A stretch of 64,000 nt of DNA, taken from assembly GCA_014898415.1 (NCBI GenBank), contig RCTD01000012.1, positions 868,001 to 932,000 of the forward strand. The letters are read 5' to 3'. The notes under the pieces are model-generated. The model was not told the DNA's origin and did no database searches. It was given only the letters and a program-made list of their open reading frames with translations. Of this stretch, positions 49,101 through 61,479 are shown in pieces. The position numbers were made by a program, and so were the translations under genes. This stretch comes from Stromatinia cepivora (taxonomy: Eukaryota; Ascomycota; Leotiomycetes; Helotiales; Sclerotiniaceae). The first letter of the stretch is position 1. The number at the start of each line of letters is the position of its first letter.

Positions 49101-50250
49101 CTTTTCCTTAAGCAATTGTTCAAATTCTTTCGAGATTTTTAAGACCTTCTTTGATTCTATTATAATATTATTCGACAAATTGAATTGCATCATTGTTTTT
49201 AACAAAATAACTGATCTTAAAGAGACCAATTGTTTTATAAAGCTTCTGATCTTCGATCCGATCTTTTATTTTACTTATAAAATCTTCAATGAGATTAATA
49301 ATATTTACAAAATAATTGAGTTATTATTTAAAAACATTATATTTTTCTTTAATTTCAAGAGTTTCAATAAATACAAATACTTCGATTTCGTTATTGAAGA
49401 AATGATTTTTGTATCGAATAAGAAAAAGGATATTATTGTTAATAGAATAAGAGATTATAATTTAATTAAATCCTTTTCTAAATATTATATCAAAATTTAA
49501 ATAAAAGTTTATATAAATAATAAAATGAATATAAATAAAGAATTGATAACTTCAAATCAAATTATTAAAAAAAATAGATTTAAAAAGAAAATATTGAATT
49601 GTTCAAATATTATTTAGGAATTATTTGCAAATTGTTTAAAAACAAAATCGATAGTATAATAAGTTTTTTTCAAAGAGGATTCAAATATTTTTTCTTTTTT
49701 AAAGATTTTGAAGTTTTCTTTATTGAGTTTTTTAATTAGTAGTTAGAAACTTATAATAACAATTTCTTTTCGGTTTGTTATATTTGCTTTTTTCCTTTTG
49801 ATTTTATATCATTTTGTAATTGAATAAAGAATAGTCTTTGATTATTTATTATTTTTTATTTGAAAAATTATAGATATTTAGAAATTCGGTTCTTTTGGTT
49901 TATTCATTTATATAAATCTTTAGAATTATTATTTATAAAGAAATCTGAATATAAGATATATTTCTTAAGATAGATATTTATATAAATTTTATTAAATGGA
50001 GTATTATTCATTTCTTCAAGAATGTATATAGAAAGATCCTTTAACTTTTTTATTATTTTATAAAGTCTGTATTATTTGAAAGTAAATTTTGTATTATAAG
50101 ATATATCGATTTTTGATTAGGGGTTGTGGTATAGAATTATATTTTTAATTCGAATATTCTTATTTAATGTTTTGTAATTAAGATTATATTGAAGTTTATT
50201 ATCTTTTTTATAATATTATTTATAAAGGATTGTTTTTTTAATATCTTTAT
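46101..50250 (-). pseudogene. Extra ~4-kb region of Gypsy-B downstream of integrase, with a long sense reading frame
   Basis: On the minus strand one frame runs from about 49.5 to 48.3 kb with few stops: YKNHFFNNEIEVFVF, KDRIEDQKLYKTIGLF, KGLKNLE-like EGLKNLERI, AYCISHLNPQILIKFLNRY, KYSPIDFYIIYRFITKAD, PFPYDLIQNPILKTYKLTF, EYHENKNPSEVQQKDK, IREIIATEIAPVFFNDNN. Lys/Glu/Asn-rich segments and coherent helices suggest real coding. I do not recognise a domain. Open plus-strand stretches at 48649-49056 and 49180-49500 are antisense shadows of it. It may be an accessory 3' ORF (env position) or a captured gene. Confidence 0.5.
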
Positions 50251-50279
50251 TTAGTATTTTTAATTGTTATATTCTAATG

Positions 50280-51080
50280 ATCAATAAATCTTTCTGGGTT
50301 TGTATATTTTCTTAATTAAAGATCCTTTAAATCGTATATATAATTTCAAAAAGCAATACAGCTTTCCGTCTATAGATCAATTCAAATAGTGTTTTATTTA
50401 TCGATTTGTGAATTGAGATACAATCAGCGAATAATATTGTTTCTAATTATTTAAATTATCTATACCCTTTTCGTGATAAACGGGAAAATGCTTTTGTGAT
50501 AGGATGATAACCTTTTTCTATTATTCTATTGATTTATAAATGATAGATTAATATCTTGATTTTGTTGATTCCGTATTTTTTGTAATAAGTAAATATAGCG
50601 CTTTTGTTTTCAGGTCCTTCATCTATAATGATTTCTTTAAAGAGATTATAATGATAAATTACTTTATAAAGGAATTTGGTAATTACTTTTAAGGTAATAT
50701 TCTATAAGGCTTTAATTTTCATTTAATCATTCAGATCTTCTTATAGAACAACAAAGCATTTGAATCTATGATTATCAAACATTTTTGTAACATCTATATC
50801 AACTTTATATTAAATATTTAAGGCCCAAATAGCAATCATTAATTCATTTGTTTGTTTGAATGATTTGAATTAACAAACGGAACAAAAAATCACCCAATTT
50901 TTTATATCCTTATATATCTCATTCCATTAATAACAATTATATACTTTAGTATACAATGACTTTAAACCTTTATAATCTAATTCTTTATATACTCAAATCA
51001 TAATTTTTGCCTTTTCGATTAAATTATCGTTTGCTATTATATAAACGGGAGATAATCTGTCTCCCCGGATTCTGAATAAA
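50280..51080 (-). pseudogene. Gypsy-B integrase
   Basis: Minus-strand reading shows WVIFCSVC (the CxxC end of the zinc-binding domain), KVDIDVTKM (first catalytic Asp block), LYKVIYHYNLFKEIIIDEGPENKS (second Asp; family I.DGGPENK), KYGINKIKILIYHL (family ISAYHPQANG), then ADCISIHKSINKTLFELIYRRKAVLLFEI (family TPFELIYGREPVLP). Stops include TAA, TAG and TGA. Confidence 0.85.
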
Positions 51081-51349
51081 CAATGATCCCTTATATAGAA
51101 GTTGAAAACTTTTTTTTTGAAAGTTTGTTAATCCTTTGTTAGTATATTTTTAGGTTTTCGTAATATAATAATATATTAAGCGATTATTTGTATTCTTTCA
51201 TTTCTACCTTCCAAAATTTGAAACGATCTTAAAATTTTGGAGTTATTTATATTCATCATTGGATCTATCTATAATAAATTTAAGTTTGTAATGATCGAAT
51301 CATTAATATTTTCTTTATATTTTTCGTCAATATTGTTCAAAACAGTTTG

Positions 51350-51925
51350 TAATCATTGTAATAAGGTATCTACAATAATATTTTTGTTTCCAGGAATATA
51401 TTTGACATTAAAATCGAAAAGCTTGATCCAAATAATTCCTTTTATAACCAAAATATCAAATAGATTTATAATTATTTTATTTAATTGAACTATAAATATA
51501 TTTGTATCAATTTCTAAAAGAAAATGAATATTATAAAGATCTCTTTTACATTTTTGTAAAGTTTTGAATACTCTTTTATATTCTTTTTTAATAATATTAT
51601 AATTCTATTCAATATGATTTTATATACTACTCTTATATTTAACAACAATGCGAAACTTATTATTATATATTTGATCTAGAACAGTTCTTTATTCTATTAA
51701 GTTAGTATCGATAGCGAGCATAATGGTTCCGATTCCAGATAAGTAAATCAATGGAAGAAGGATTGGGGCCGAAGTTAATTTGTCTTTCAATAAGGTCATT
51801 ATAATATTATAATTAATGGTCCAAATGAATTCTATGTTTTTCTTTAATAATGTATAAAGAGGCTTTATAATAATGGCGAAATTCTTTATCCAAAATCGAT
51901 AGAAAATATATACTCTAAAGAACAT
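51350..51925 (-). pseudogene. Gypsy-B RNase H and RT-RNase H hinge
   Basis: The 78-codon open stretch 51925-51689 reads IFYRFWIKNFAIIIKPLYTLLKKN, the classic post-RT hinge, then KDKLTSAPILLPLIYLSG and IMLAIDTN (family LAVDAS, first catalytic Asp retained). The downstream part to 51350 holds the rest of RNase H with stops. Confidence 0.88.
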
Positions 51926-51999
51926 TCTAATTTTATGATCGTTCGAATAAGGTGGTTATTTAAGTATCTTAATGATTTTGGTAGTGTCGGGATTTCTTT

Positions 52000-52720
52000 C
52001 TTCAGAATTGGTATAATAGTCTATAATTCGGATTCCATTGTAATATTATTTGGATTTGATATCGATAGTGTATTCTGTATACTCAATACGTTCTATTGTA
52101 GTGTCCAGATTTTTTAGGTGTTCGATAACGAACTTTTTTAATCCAGATTCAACTTCAGCTTTATTATATTGAGTTCTGGGACCCTTAACTTTAATGTTAT
52201 TCAAATAAGGTATAGCAATATTAAGTATAATATCCTATAGTATTTTTGATATAATCCTTATAAATTGAATAATCGAATTAATAATCCTTTGTAATAGAGT
52301 AATGAATTTTATTAGATTAAGAAAAGTTATGATAACAATAATATCTTTATTCTTTTTATTTAAAGATATTTGATTATATTCAAAGAAGAAATCAATCAAG
52401 GATATTAATAAATATCCAATTATTTGTTCAATAAATTCCTTTAAGTTTGAAGGTATATTTGTATTTCGCAAGATTACAGTATTTGCTTTTATTATTACGA
52501 TAATAATATAATATTTGTTAATCTTGTTCTTTTTAATTAAATATTAAGGGTTTTGATATAATCCTTTTTTTTTCTTTAATATATTTTGTTTAATATAGTC
52601 TTTTATTATTTCGATAATTATTGATAAAAGGACTTTAAAGGGTACAAAACCAGGAGTTTATTAGGCTTTATATAATATTATCTTGATAATCTATAACAAA
52701 ACAATTGAAGATTTAATATT
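52000..52720 (-). pseudogene. Gypsy-B reverse transcriptase
   Basis: The open piece 52471-52235 contains SLIDFFFEYNQISL (family DxxSGYDQ) and LLQRIINSIIQFIRIISKIL (family LPQGATNS...F). Further on comes IPYLNNIKVKGPRTQY at about 52.2 kb. The VKGP-containing block is typical of one fungal Gypsy lineage; the catalytic YLDD/FLDD has become YLNN, both Asp to Asn by G-to-A. Confidence 0.9.
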
Positions 52721-53502
52721 ATTGGCTTCAGTTTAATCAAAAATTAACATTACTTTTCGGTTTTGTAGTAATATAAAAAGAAATTCCTTTTTATATTTTC
52801 AAAGTATATTTCTGATATTTAATAATATTAAATATTCTTATATCAATCAGAAACCTTCAAATCTAATATCGAAATATAATATCAAATATTTCGAAAAGGG
52901 ATTTGATAATTGATATTTAAAATATTTTGTATATTCCAATTCTAATCAATTAGGGTCACCCTTTTGGGATCTCTTTATCAATATATTTTGTTTTGTTCAA
53001 GGATTTTATTTTATCCTTTTTTTTCTTATATATATTATTAATTAAAATAAGAATTTCAGATTTGATATTGATTAATTTCTTTCAAATATTATTTCCTACC
53101 CTAAATTCTTTCAAATCAAAATAAATACCATTAATAATAAAGTATTCCTGAAATCCTTTTAATTCCGAATTTTTAATATTATCAAATATATCTTCAATAT
53201 CAACATCAAAATTAATTCGAATAATATCAGTATTGAATCTTATAAAATTTAAACTATTTTAAAATTTGGAATATCAATTAAAAATTCTAAAAAATAATTT
53301 TTAACGAATTCTTCAAATTTCCCTTTATTTTTAATAATATCTAGGATTTTTGAAAGATTATTAATATAATTTTTAGAATTTATATTATTTATTCTTTTCC
53401 TAGTTTTTCAAAATTAGCTTTTATAATATTTATTTTATATTTTGATTTAATTATTCAACAATCAATTCTATTAATATTATTATTATTAGTAATTTATATA
53501 AT

Positions 53503-53802
53503 CTATTCATCTCCTTTATATTCAAAATTGATCTTTTTTATAAATAAATATGGTATCCCTAATAACAATAAATCTTTAATATTATTCAAAACAAAAATAT
53601 CGATAACATTTTTAATTCCTCCAAAATTGATTTCTATATCTTCAATCAATCTATACAAAATAATAATATTCCTATTAGAAATAATTATTATCGCTTTATA
53701 TTTATATATTATAAATCCCAATTCTTTTGTAACTTCTAGATTCATTATATTAATTATCGATTTCGAATCGATAATACTGTTAATCTTGATATTCTTATTC
53801 AT
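53503..53802 (-). pseudogene. Gypsy-B aspartyl protease
   Basis: A 99-codon open stretch with INSIIDSKSIINIMNLEVTK. The catalytic triad DSG reads DSK (GGN to AAN). The flap and the LLLLGIPYLF end (family hLG.P.L) are clear. As protease it would cut the gag-pol polyprotein. Confidence 0.85.
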
Positions 53803-53849
53803 AAAGATTATAATGATAATAGATATATTATATATTTCTTTTGATTGAT

Positions 53850-56732
53850 AATTAAAGGAGATATTTAAATAATTAATAATTATTAAGATTATTATAGTTT
53901 TTTCGGTAGGAATTTCTGAATTTCTGAAAAGTTCTTTTTGTTCTTTGATATCTATAATTAATATTTTCTTGAAAGTTTATTTAAAAAGATTTAGTATATA
54001 TATAAAAGCAATCCTAATTATTATCAGAATTTCGATTCTGCAAATCCATTCCAAGATTTCTATTAAGAATTCTATAATATAAATAATAATTAATATTTAT
54101 TTTTTTATTTTTAAGGATCTAATATAAGAATTAGATGTTTTATTCTTTTATATTATATCATTTTCATCAAATTTAAAAAGGCCCTTTGTTTCTTGAGATT
54201 CTTTTATTTTATCTTTTTTGTTTTCGTCAATATCTATAATTTCATTTTCATTAAAGAATTCTTTTTTTAATCTCTTTTTTTCAATTTGATTTATTATTCT
54301 GAATAATATTTTTCGAAGAATGCTTAATGATTTTTGGGGTTTATCAATTCTATTTTATTTTATCGATTTGGACTTTTTAGATAATCGACTTTATAATTTT
54401 GAGATTTTTTTAGATTGGGTAATTGTATTAATATTAATAATTTCTCTTCCTCAATGATTAATATTATTTATAAATATATTCTTTACAATTTCGATATTAA
54501 AGATTCCGAGATTCAATAAGCTATCCTTAATATTAAATTTCTTCAATCGTTTCTTTTATTAGCCAAACCTATAAGTTTTTGTATATATTTCAATTTGATA
54601 ACTTTTTGGGAAATCCTTTTATTTAAAGATTGGGGAAGGATTGGAATATCTTTTGGGATTAAATATAAAGATTTTGTATTCATTATAGTAATATAATTTA
54701 GTATTAATATTATCGATCTTTTTAAAGCAATTTTGTTTTATAGTATAATCATTATTGTAAAAAGGTTTTTCAAAATAATAATAATAAAGATAATCCTTTT
54801 TATAAGTTTTATTTATATTAAAAAGAATTCTTTTTTATTTATCTTAAATAAAATAATCATTATATTTTATATTATCTCCTCAATAAATAGTTTGATATTG
54901 TAATAACAAAAAGGATAATTTCGAATCCTTTGTATTTTTGATTTTCGTTTTTAAATGATTTATACTAAATTTATCCAAAAGATTAATGATTTCATTTATA
55001 ATATTCTTTATCTCCCATCCTTAAGAATAAGACTTTGTATTAACATTAAAGATAAATAAGGTTTTTATATATTCATATATAATCTAGAAAATAATAGTTT
55101 AATAAAACTTAGGTTTTTTATAAATTCAGATGATAAAATCTTTAGAAAAATATTATTTATAAACTTCATTTATTATTCTTTTAAAGTTTATAAAAGCAAA
55201 ATTATCGAAATCAATTTTAAACTATTTAACAATCTTTTTTCTTATTTGGGCATACAAATTACATAGGAATATTCTTCCAACTTCGAATTTGATAATCATA
55301 TAATTATTAATAAATTAAATAACCGAAAATACGAATTTAACAATATAATCTTTCATCATTATTGGATTTGTATTATAATTTTTTTTATTTTTATTATACT
55401 AATTATTAATAAATTGATTAAGAAAGTTTCGGATGTTTATTATTTATTAAATATTATAATCATAAAAGTATCGGAATAATATTGATCTTAATTCTTCTTT
55501 TCAATTATATCTAATAAAATTATATTCCAGTATAAATTTGATTTGGATAATAATAATATAATTGTAATATCAAGGAAGTCGAATTCGTATTTCTTTATCG
55601 GATATATTGCAATCAATTTATAAGGTATCCCAAATTATAAAAAAGTTAAATATATCGATTCTATTGAAAATGAGGGCAGTAATATTCCTAATATATAGTA
55701 TAATAAGGAATATATATATATAATCCTTAATATAAATAACAAATGGAATTTTTGATGGGTTTTGTTATTATTAATTTATTTCTTTTTTTTTGGTTTTCTT
55801 TGTTTTTTCTTCTTTTTTAATGAGATTTTTGTTATTATTAATAGAAAATTCTTCAATAGATTCAAAAGAATTGATAATTAAAATAATGATATTATTCTTT
55901 AATCTTTAAAGAATATCTTATAAAAAATTCAATTTTATAAATAAATCAAAATTATTCATTATATTATTATAACTTGATTGAAAAATATTTGATTCGTTAA
56001 AGTTTGATTTAATATTTAGTTTTCAATAATTTTCAGTATTTATAATTTTCTTTTAATAAATCTTCAAAAGAAAAAAAAAGATATATATAATCTTTCCCAA
56101 AGTTTTCCTTTTTCCAAAGAAACATATGAATCTCAAACCCTTTAACTAAAAGTTTTTTAAAATATATCTTAAATTTTTGGTTATTGATATCAAGGATAAT
56201 AATTTAGTGTATTATATCTAATCCTTTTTATTACTTCAATATACATTTAGATATTCAAATAATTCTAAAGATATATAAAGTATTCAAAATCCTTCAATAT
56301 AATTAATCGCATTTAATCAAGGTTGTCTTCGGGATTGGAGTTTTCTTGTTTATAAAGATAAATGATTCGTTTATAAATGAAAACTCTATTGTATTTGGAA
56401 TTCTAATATATTTTTAGCATTATTAATTGTATCCTTGAATAGAATCTTTATTGATATATTCCTTTCAAAGTGGAAAGTAAAATAATAATTTTATTGAAAA
56501 ATAATTTGTCTTTAATATAATAGATAAATATAAATAAAGAAGCTTCGATGATTAAAACTTCCTTATTCAAAGTTTGGCAATCCTATATTTTTGAAAGGAT
56601 TATCTTTTCAAAATCAATCCCATCCTTTTATCTACAAATTGTTAATTCTATTTTCTTTTTAATTATAGTTTTTTTGTAGATATATTTGTATAATGTAAAT
56701 TATATAATTCGAATCTTTGTATAGATCATTAT
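53850..56732 (-). pseudogene. Gypsy-B gag region
   Basis: The 2.9 kb between the 5' LTR and protease on the minus strand must encode gag. It is A-rich on the coding strand and full of stops. No zinc knuckle or other gag motif could be recognised. Confidence 0.45.
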
Positions 56733-57024
56733 TATAAAAGAGGTAGATCGAAATATATATATCCTGATAGTATATTATAAGAGGAAATAGAAATTGGAAT
56801 TGATCAAATTATATTGTAAAGACTTCAAATAATAAAATTAATAGGTTTAGATAATAGTTTAGATTATATATAAATAGGGTACAAAAAGATTAGTGGAAAA
56901 ACGATTGGTTTCTTTCAAGAAAAGGGGAGCAGAGCCCTTTCTTATATCTAACTACGAAGAGTCATGTGATTATATGACTACGAACTAGCTACGTGTTAGA
57001 CCTTGATATCCCAACTTTCTCACA
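56733..57024 (-). repeat. 5' LTR of Gypsy-B (292 bp)
   Basis: The inner end reads tataaaagagg (from tgtgaaagagg). The outer ~95 bp, ending ctttctcaca, keep normal composition. Confidence 0.93.
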
Positions 57025-57310
57025 ATATAACTGATATAGAAACAAATAGATCGTTCTTTGAATTGATTGAATTCTAGATTCTTTGAATTTAATATTTATT
57101 TTTCAAGTGTAGATATTATTTCAATTATTGAATATGGATTATAAAAAGAAGATTGTTTTAATTTTTTATTATATTGAATAAAGGTAATTGAATTGATATG
57201 AATATTGAATTATAAATAAAATAGAAATGATATTTTAAGAATGATTCTTTAGATATTCAATAATCATTGAATAAAAGGTTATATAGATTAAAGACTACCA
57301 GGCTTATAAT

Positions 57311-57619
57311 TATTATAGGATAATATAATTATAAAGTATTTTCAGGGATTAAAGAATAAATGGTATATATAATTAATAAAGTAAAAGAATTGAATGATTT
57401 GCTCTTGATTATATGAATCAAGAATTGTATATATAGAACAAATAAATAATTATTTAATCGATATATACCTTAATTAGATTGAATCTTTGTTTATTAATAT
57501 ATCAGGATTATTTTATTAATCAATAGATTGGTAAGGGCTAGAAGATTTTTCATTCTGATTGGAAAGTATACGCTTTGATCCTTCGTAGGATACAGGGGAT
57601 CACAGGGCTTTCCGTGACA
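57311..57619 (-). repeat. 5' LTR of Copia-A copy 3 (309 bp)
   Basis: The inner end reads tattataggataat (converted). The outer ~80 bp ending ggctttccgtgaca are unconverted, followed by cttta. Confidence 0.95.
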
Positions 57620-58619
57620 CTTTACGATTGGAGGGGATTTATTTGATAAATAATTCATTAATCTTTTATATACCAAACTCGATATCAATATGATTTCAAA
57701 TAAAGAGTAGACCTTTTTTAATCCGTTTGTAAATCATTTTTATTTATAATCAAAACTACAATAGATAATAGATTTTAAGAATAAAGAATATCTATTCAGT
57801 ATACTATATAAAAAAGATCAATTTATATTAATAAAATAAATTTATTATTAGCTTTCTTTAATATAATTTTCAATTACTAACTTCATAATAAAAGAAAATA
57901 TAATTTATATTATAAAACCATCGATTAATAAAACTTACTAATATATCGATAAATATTTTGTTTAAATAATTAGATCTTTAAACCTTGTCGTAATCTCAAA
58001 AAGGAATTCCGAGATACCTAATATAATAAATAATTTGTATATTATATTTAAAGAAAAGAATATTATTAACGATAATAAAAAAGTAATTCATTTAATAAAA
58101 TAATCATTATAAATACCAATTCAACGCGAAAAGGAATTTTGGATTAAAAAAAGCTAATCTGGAAACATTTGTAGAAACGCGATAGTTTATAATTTATATT
58201 ACTAAATCAATTATTCTCAACTAATCAAAGATCGATATACTCGTATGATTTTGACTCGAATGATTAAACATCATTATACAAAGCTTAGCAGGTTTATCAA
58301 AGTGCTTACTGAGGATACAAAATTATCTAAATTGTATAATTGTACTAAAAGGATTATAACTAAGATAATTATGTTGGGAAGACAGGGGTAACAACAGTAT
58401 TCTGTTACGGTTGTTAGAAGGATGTTGTTAGTAAAGCTAGGAATCTCTATAAGGAAGCGGCTTTATTATTAGAGACAAATATATAACTGATGGTCTGCCA
58501 TCGATTGATTAGAAAACTCTGTAAAATCTCTGTATTTATTAAACTTTAATATATAATCGATAATTTGTTATTGTTTTGATATCGTTTTTTATTGGGTTTA
58601 AAAAAAAAAGGTTCTTTTA

Positions 58620-60050
58620 ATTAGAAAAGGATAATGAAAAGTTTTATAATTGTTTTAGGATTAATTAATTCTTTGTTATTTATAATTCTAATAATTCTTT
58701 TTATTTTATTTTCAAGAGTAATTCATCAATTAATCATTATCGATACTTTTTCGAGTAATTATAATGAAAATAAGAAACATTTTAGGTCTATTGATTAATT
58801 CAAATGCTTTTCAAATTCGAAGGGAAAACGTATCGAGGATCCAGAATGGTAATGAAGATGAAGTATCGGTATCAAATCGTTAATCTATTATACAATTTGA
58901 AATAAAATTAGTATAAAGACTCAAAAATATACAAAAAGAGTTCGAAATCAGAAAATCAGAAAATCAATAATAGATCGAAAAGATCTTTATCTATTTTATA
59001 TAAAAAAGAACAATTAATTCATTGATAACAATTATCAACAATAAGCAAACAATATCTAATTCTATTCCAGTTCCTTAAGGAAGATCCCCGAAATTTCAAA
59101 AACTCCTATTTTATAAGGGTTCTATTATTATAAAAGCAAAAAACTTTTTTTTTCAAGTTAAATTTATATTTTGAAATGATAATAAATACTATTTTCTGAT
59201 AGATCAAAAGAAAATAGATTATATTATTCAATACTTCCAAAAACAACCTTTTGTAGTTTAATATCGATATAAAAACAGAATAATGGATTCTAATATATTA
59301 TAGAAAAAATTCAGGGAATATATATACAATATAATATTAAACAAAGGCAATCATTAATACTTAATTATATAATAAATAATCTATACTAAACAATAATCTA
59401 TATAAAATATAAATAGCTTTATAATATACCTCAATAATTTAAAGGAGAAGATCGAATCGAAAATAAAGAATATTCGGAAAGAATATTTCTTAACAAATTT
59501 ACTTCTTTATATTATAAAAAGAATTTCGGAATCATTTCAATAATTAAAAAGCAGAAACGAATTGATCAAGTAAATATATTATTTAAAGAATGTAGATAAA
59601 ATATATTACATAATAGATCCCTTTAATATATTTTATAATCAAAAACAAAATAATCTTTTTATATAATTTAATCATTCTTCTAATCTTCTTTAAAATAAAC
59701 AATTTCAGAAACAGAATAATTTATTGTCGATTAACAATATATAATTACGATCTGAATATTTCAAATCTTTTTTTACAGAAAAAAAAGATAAAGGAATTTT
59801 AAAGGAAGATTATTGAGAATAGGAATTGTAATATTATTATTATCAGTAATTGAGTTATTATTCGAAAGAGTATATTAATCTATATATTTGTTAATAGTAT
59901 AAAGATAATTATTCTATTTACAATTACTCTGTATATCCTTTATAAAATAATAATTAGGGAAATGTTATAATCCAATAATAACTTTAATTATTCTAATAAT
60001 CCTGAATCCTTAACAAAAGGGATATATTATCCTAATTATCGAAGCAAACT
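58620..60050 (+). pseudogene. Gypsy-C gag region
   Basis: Between the LTR and protease. Gag is assigned by position only. No CCHC knuckle is legible. Confidence 0.45.
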
Positions 60051-60069
60051 TCAAGATCGATAATATTCC

Positions 60070-60400
60070 AATGAAAATATACTATTTTATCGATTCCGAA
60101 ATACAAGTTAATATTATTCAACAAAACAAATATATCGAATAGAATTGAACCCCTGATCCCGGCAAAAGCATTTCATTAGTATTAGTTAATGGGACTAATA
60201 TATCCTTCTATAATAATCATCAATTCGTTATCGAAATAATAAATAAATATAAGGAAAAAAGAATACATACTCATTAATTCATCATTGCTATTCTAAATCT
60301 ACCAAAAATCGATACTATCTTAAGACTATCCTGACTTCAAATGATAAACCTGGATATCAATTAGTAATTGATTTTATTCTGTTTCAAATCTGTATTATGA
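60070..60400 (+). pseudogene. Gypsy-C aspartyl protease
   Basis: Reads YYFIDSEIQVNIIQQ (family hIDSGAexNFI; the G has become E, 60091-60099), then PDPGKSISLVLVNGTNI, and ends at LRLS (family ILGMPWL). Spacing and block order are those of fungal Gypsy proteases. Confidence 0.82.
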
Positions 60401-60599
60401 AATCTCGAAATAGTAATAATCAAAGAATTATACAAAGAAATAAAGATCAGGGTCAAAATCTGTATACTATTATTTGAAATCCAATTAATCGTAAGAATAT
60501 CACTAAACTCCAAGAATATTCTTATATTATCATCCTTACAAATACCTTCTGAATATAAAGAATACAAAAAAGTCTTTTTTGAAAATGAAAACAATATAC

Positions 60600-61330
60600 T
60601 TTCTAATTATTATCTAATAGAATATTATATTGATCTCGAATCTGAATCAATCCCTCTTTAAGAATCAATATATATTCTTTCAGAAAAGGAATTAATAATT
60701 CTACAAAAATATCTTAAAGAATATCAAAAAAAAGATTAAATTTATTATTCGATTAGCTCCGCCAGAATCCCGATTATATTTATTCCAAAAAAAGAAGATG
60801 ATTATTAATTATATATCAATTATTATGGCCTCAATAAAATTACAAAAAAAAACTGCACTCCTTTATCTTTAATTAACAAATCATTGAATTATTTAAGGTA
60901 AAAGATCTTCTTTATAAAATTCGACTTTAAAGATATATATTATCGAATATATATACAAAAAAACAATAAATGAAAAACAATGTTCTATATTCGCTATAAA
61001 TAATTCGAATATCTAATCATACCTTTCAATTTGATCAATACCCTTATTACCTTTCAGATATATATCAACCAAGTATTCATCAATTTTGCAAATAGTATTT
61101 GTATTATATATTTTAATGATATTCTTATTTATTTTAAAAATAAAGAAACCTATATTATTGATATCTATAAGATCTTTATTAAATTATTTGAATATAAATT
61201 CTATACCAAATTAAAGAAATATATATTCTATATATACAAAATGGAATTCCTGAGTTTTATTATATCAAGAAAGGATATCATTATAGAATCAAACAGAATT
61301 CAAATCATTATTGATTAGTCTATATTGATA
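60600..61330 (+). pseudogene. Gypsy-C reverse transcriptase
   Basis: Blocks: YYIDLESESIPL, IYILSEKELIILQKYLKEY, SISSARIPIIFIPKKEDD, LYINYYGLNKIT, IFFIKFDFKDIYYRI, EYLIIPFNLINTLITFQIYINQ and the catalytic box at 61109-61120, which reads YFND instead of YLDD. An open 95-codon piece spans 61031-61318 and ends FLSFIISRKDIIIESNRI (family FLGFIIS..GI). Confidence 0.92.
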
Positions 61331-61479
61331 TTTCTTCATAAAATTCAAATCTTTTTAGACTTTGCAAATTTCTATTAATAATTTATTATGGCCTATTCAC
61401 GAATTGTTTATAATTTAATAAATTTATTATAAAATACCAAAAAGGGAAAAGCTATATTGAAATTCAAATGAATAAAAAA

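Larger units (their letters stand above)
45810..57024 (-). mobile_element. Gypsy-B: unusually long Ty3/Gypsy retrotransposon (11,215 bp), decayed
   Basis: LTRs of about 291 bp (45810-46100 and 56733-57024) start tgtgaaagagg and end ctttctcaca. The flanks show a shared atat at the junctions. On the minus strand the order is long 5' region, protease, RT, RNase H, integrase, then about 4 kb of extra sequence before the 3' LTR. It lies in Copia-A copy 3 and is therefore younger. The catalytic box of RT is YLNN, and pol is broken by TAA/TAG/TGA. Confidence 0.93.
38243..57619 (-). mobile_element. Copia-A copy 3, minus strand, interrupted by Gypsy-B
   Basis: LTRs at 38243-38551 (3') and 57311-57619 (5') and a perfect duplication cttta (38238-38242 and 57620-57624). 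Without Gypsy-B the element is about 8.16 kb, slightly shorter than copy 2, partly because of an 84-bp in-frame deletion in RT (junction at 41185/41186). Gag, protease, linker and pol lie in mirror order to copy 2. It inserted in a decayed gene whose frame continues on either side. Confidence 0.95.
36122..58371 (+). pseudogene. Decayed host-like gene split by a solo LTR, Copia-A copy 3 and Gypsy-C; product not recognised
   Basis: Segments 36122-36847, 37135-38242 and 57625-58371 join at two exact target duplications (aaatc; cttta) and keep one reading frame across both joins, about 2.6 kb in all, ending where Gypsy-C starts. The best-preserved part (37372-37629, 85 codons) reads IDLDIKGLCMIYSIEGSEDC, SEVQVDILSFVFQTLI, KLITFDYIKLYCR. 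Later parts include DFLRFAIEYTIKEYGE, TIGGDLFDK and KDRYTRMILTRMIKHHY. Stops are overwhelmingly TAA/TAG; I noticed two TGA after 37135 and a few more upstream. The D-x-D...ITFD spacing faintly recalls RNase H-like nuclease domains fused to fungal DNA2-type helicases, but I cannot support that call. No ATG or upstream limit is certain. Confidence 0.5.
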
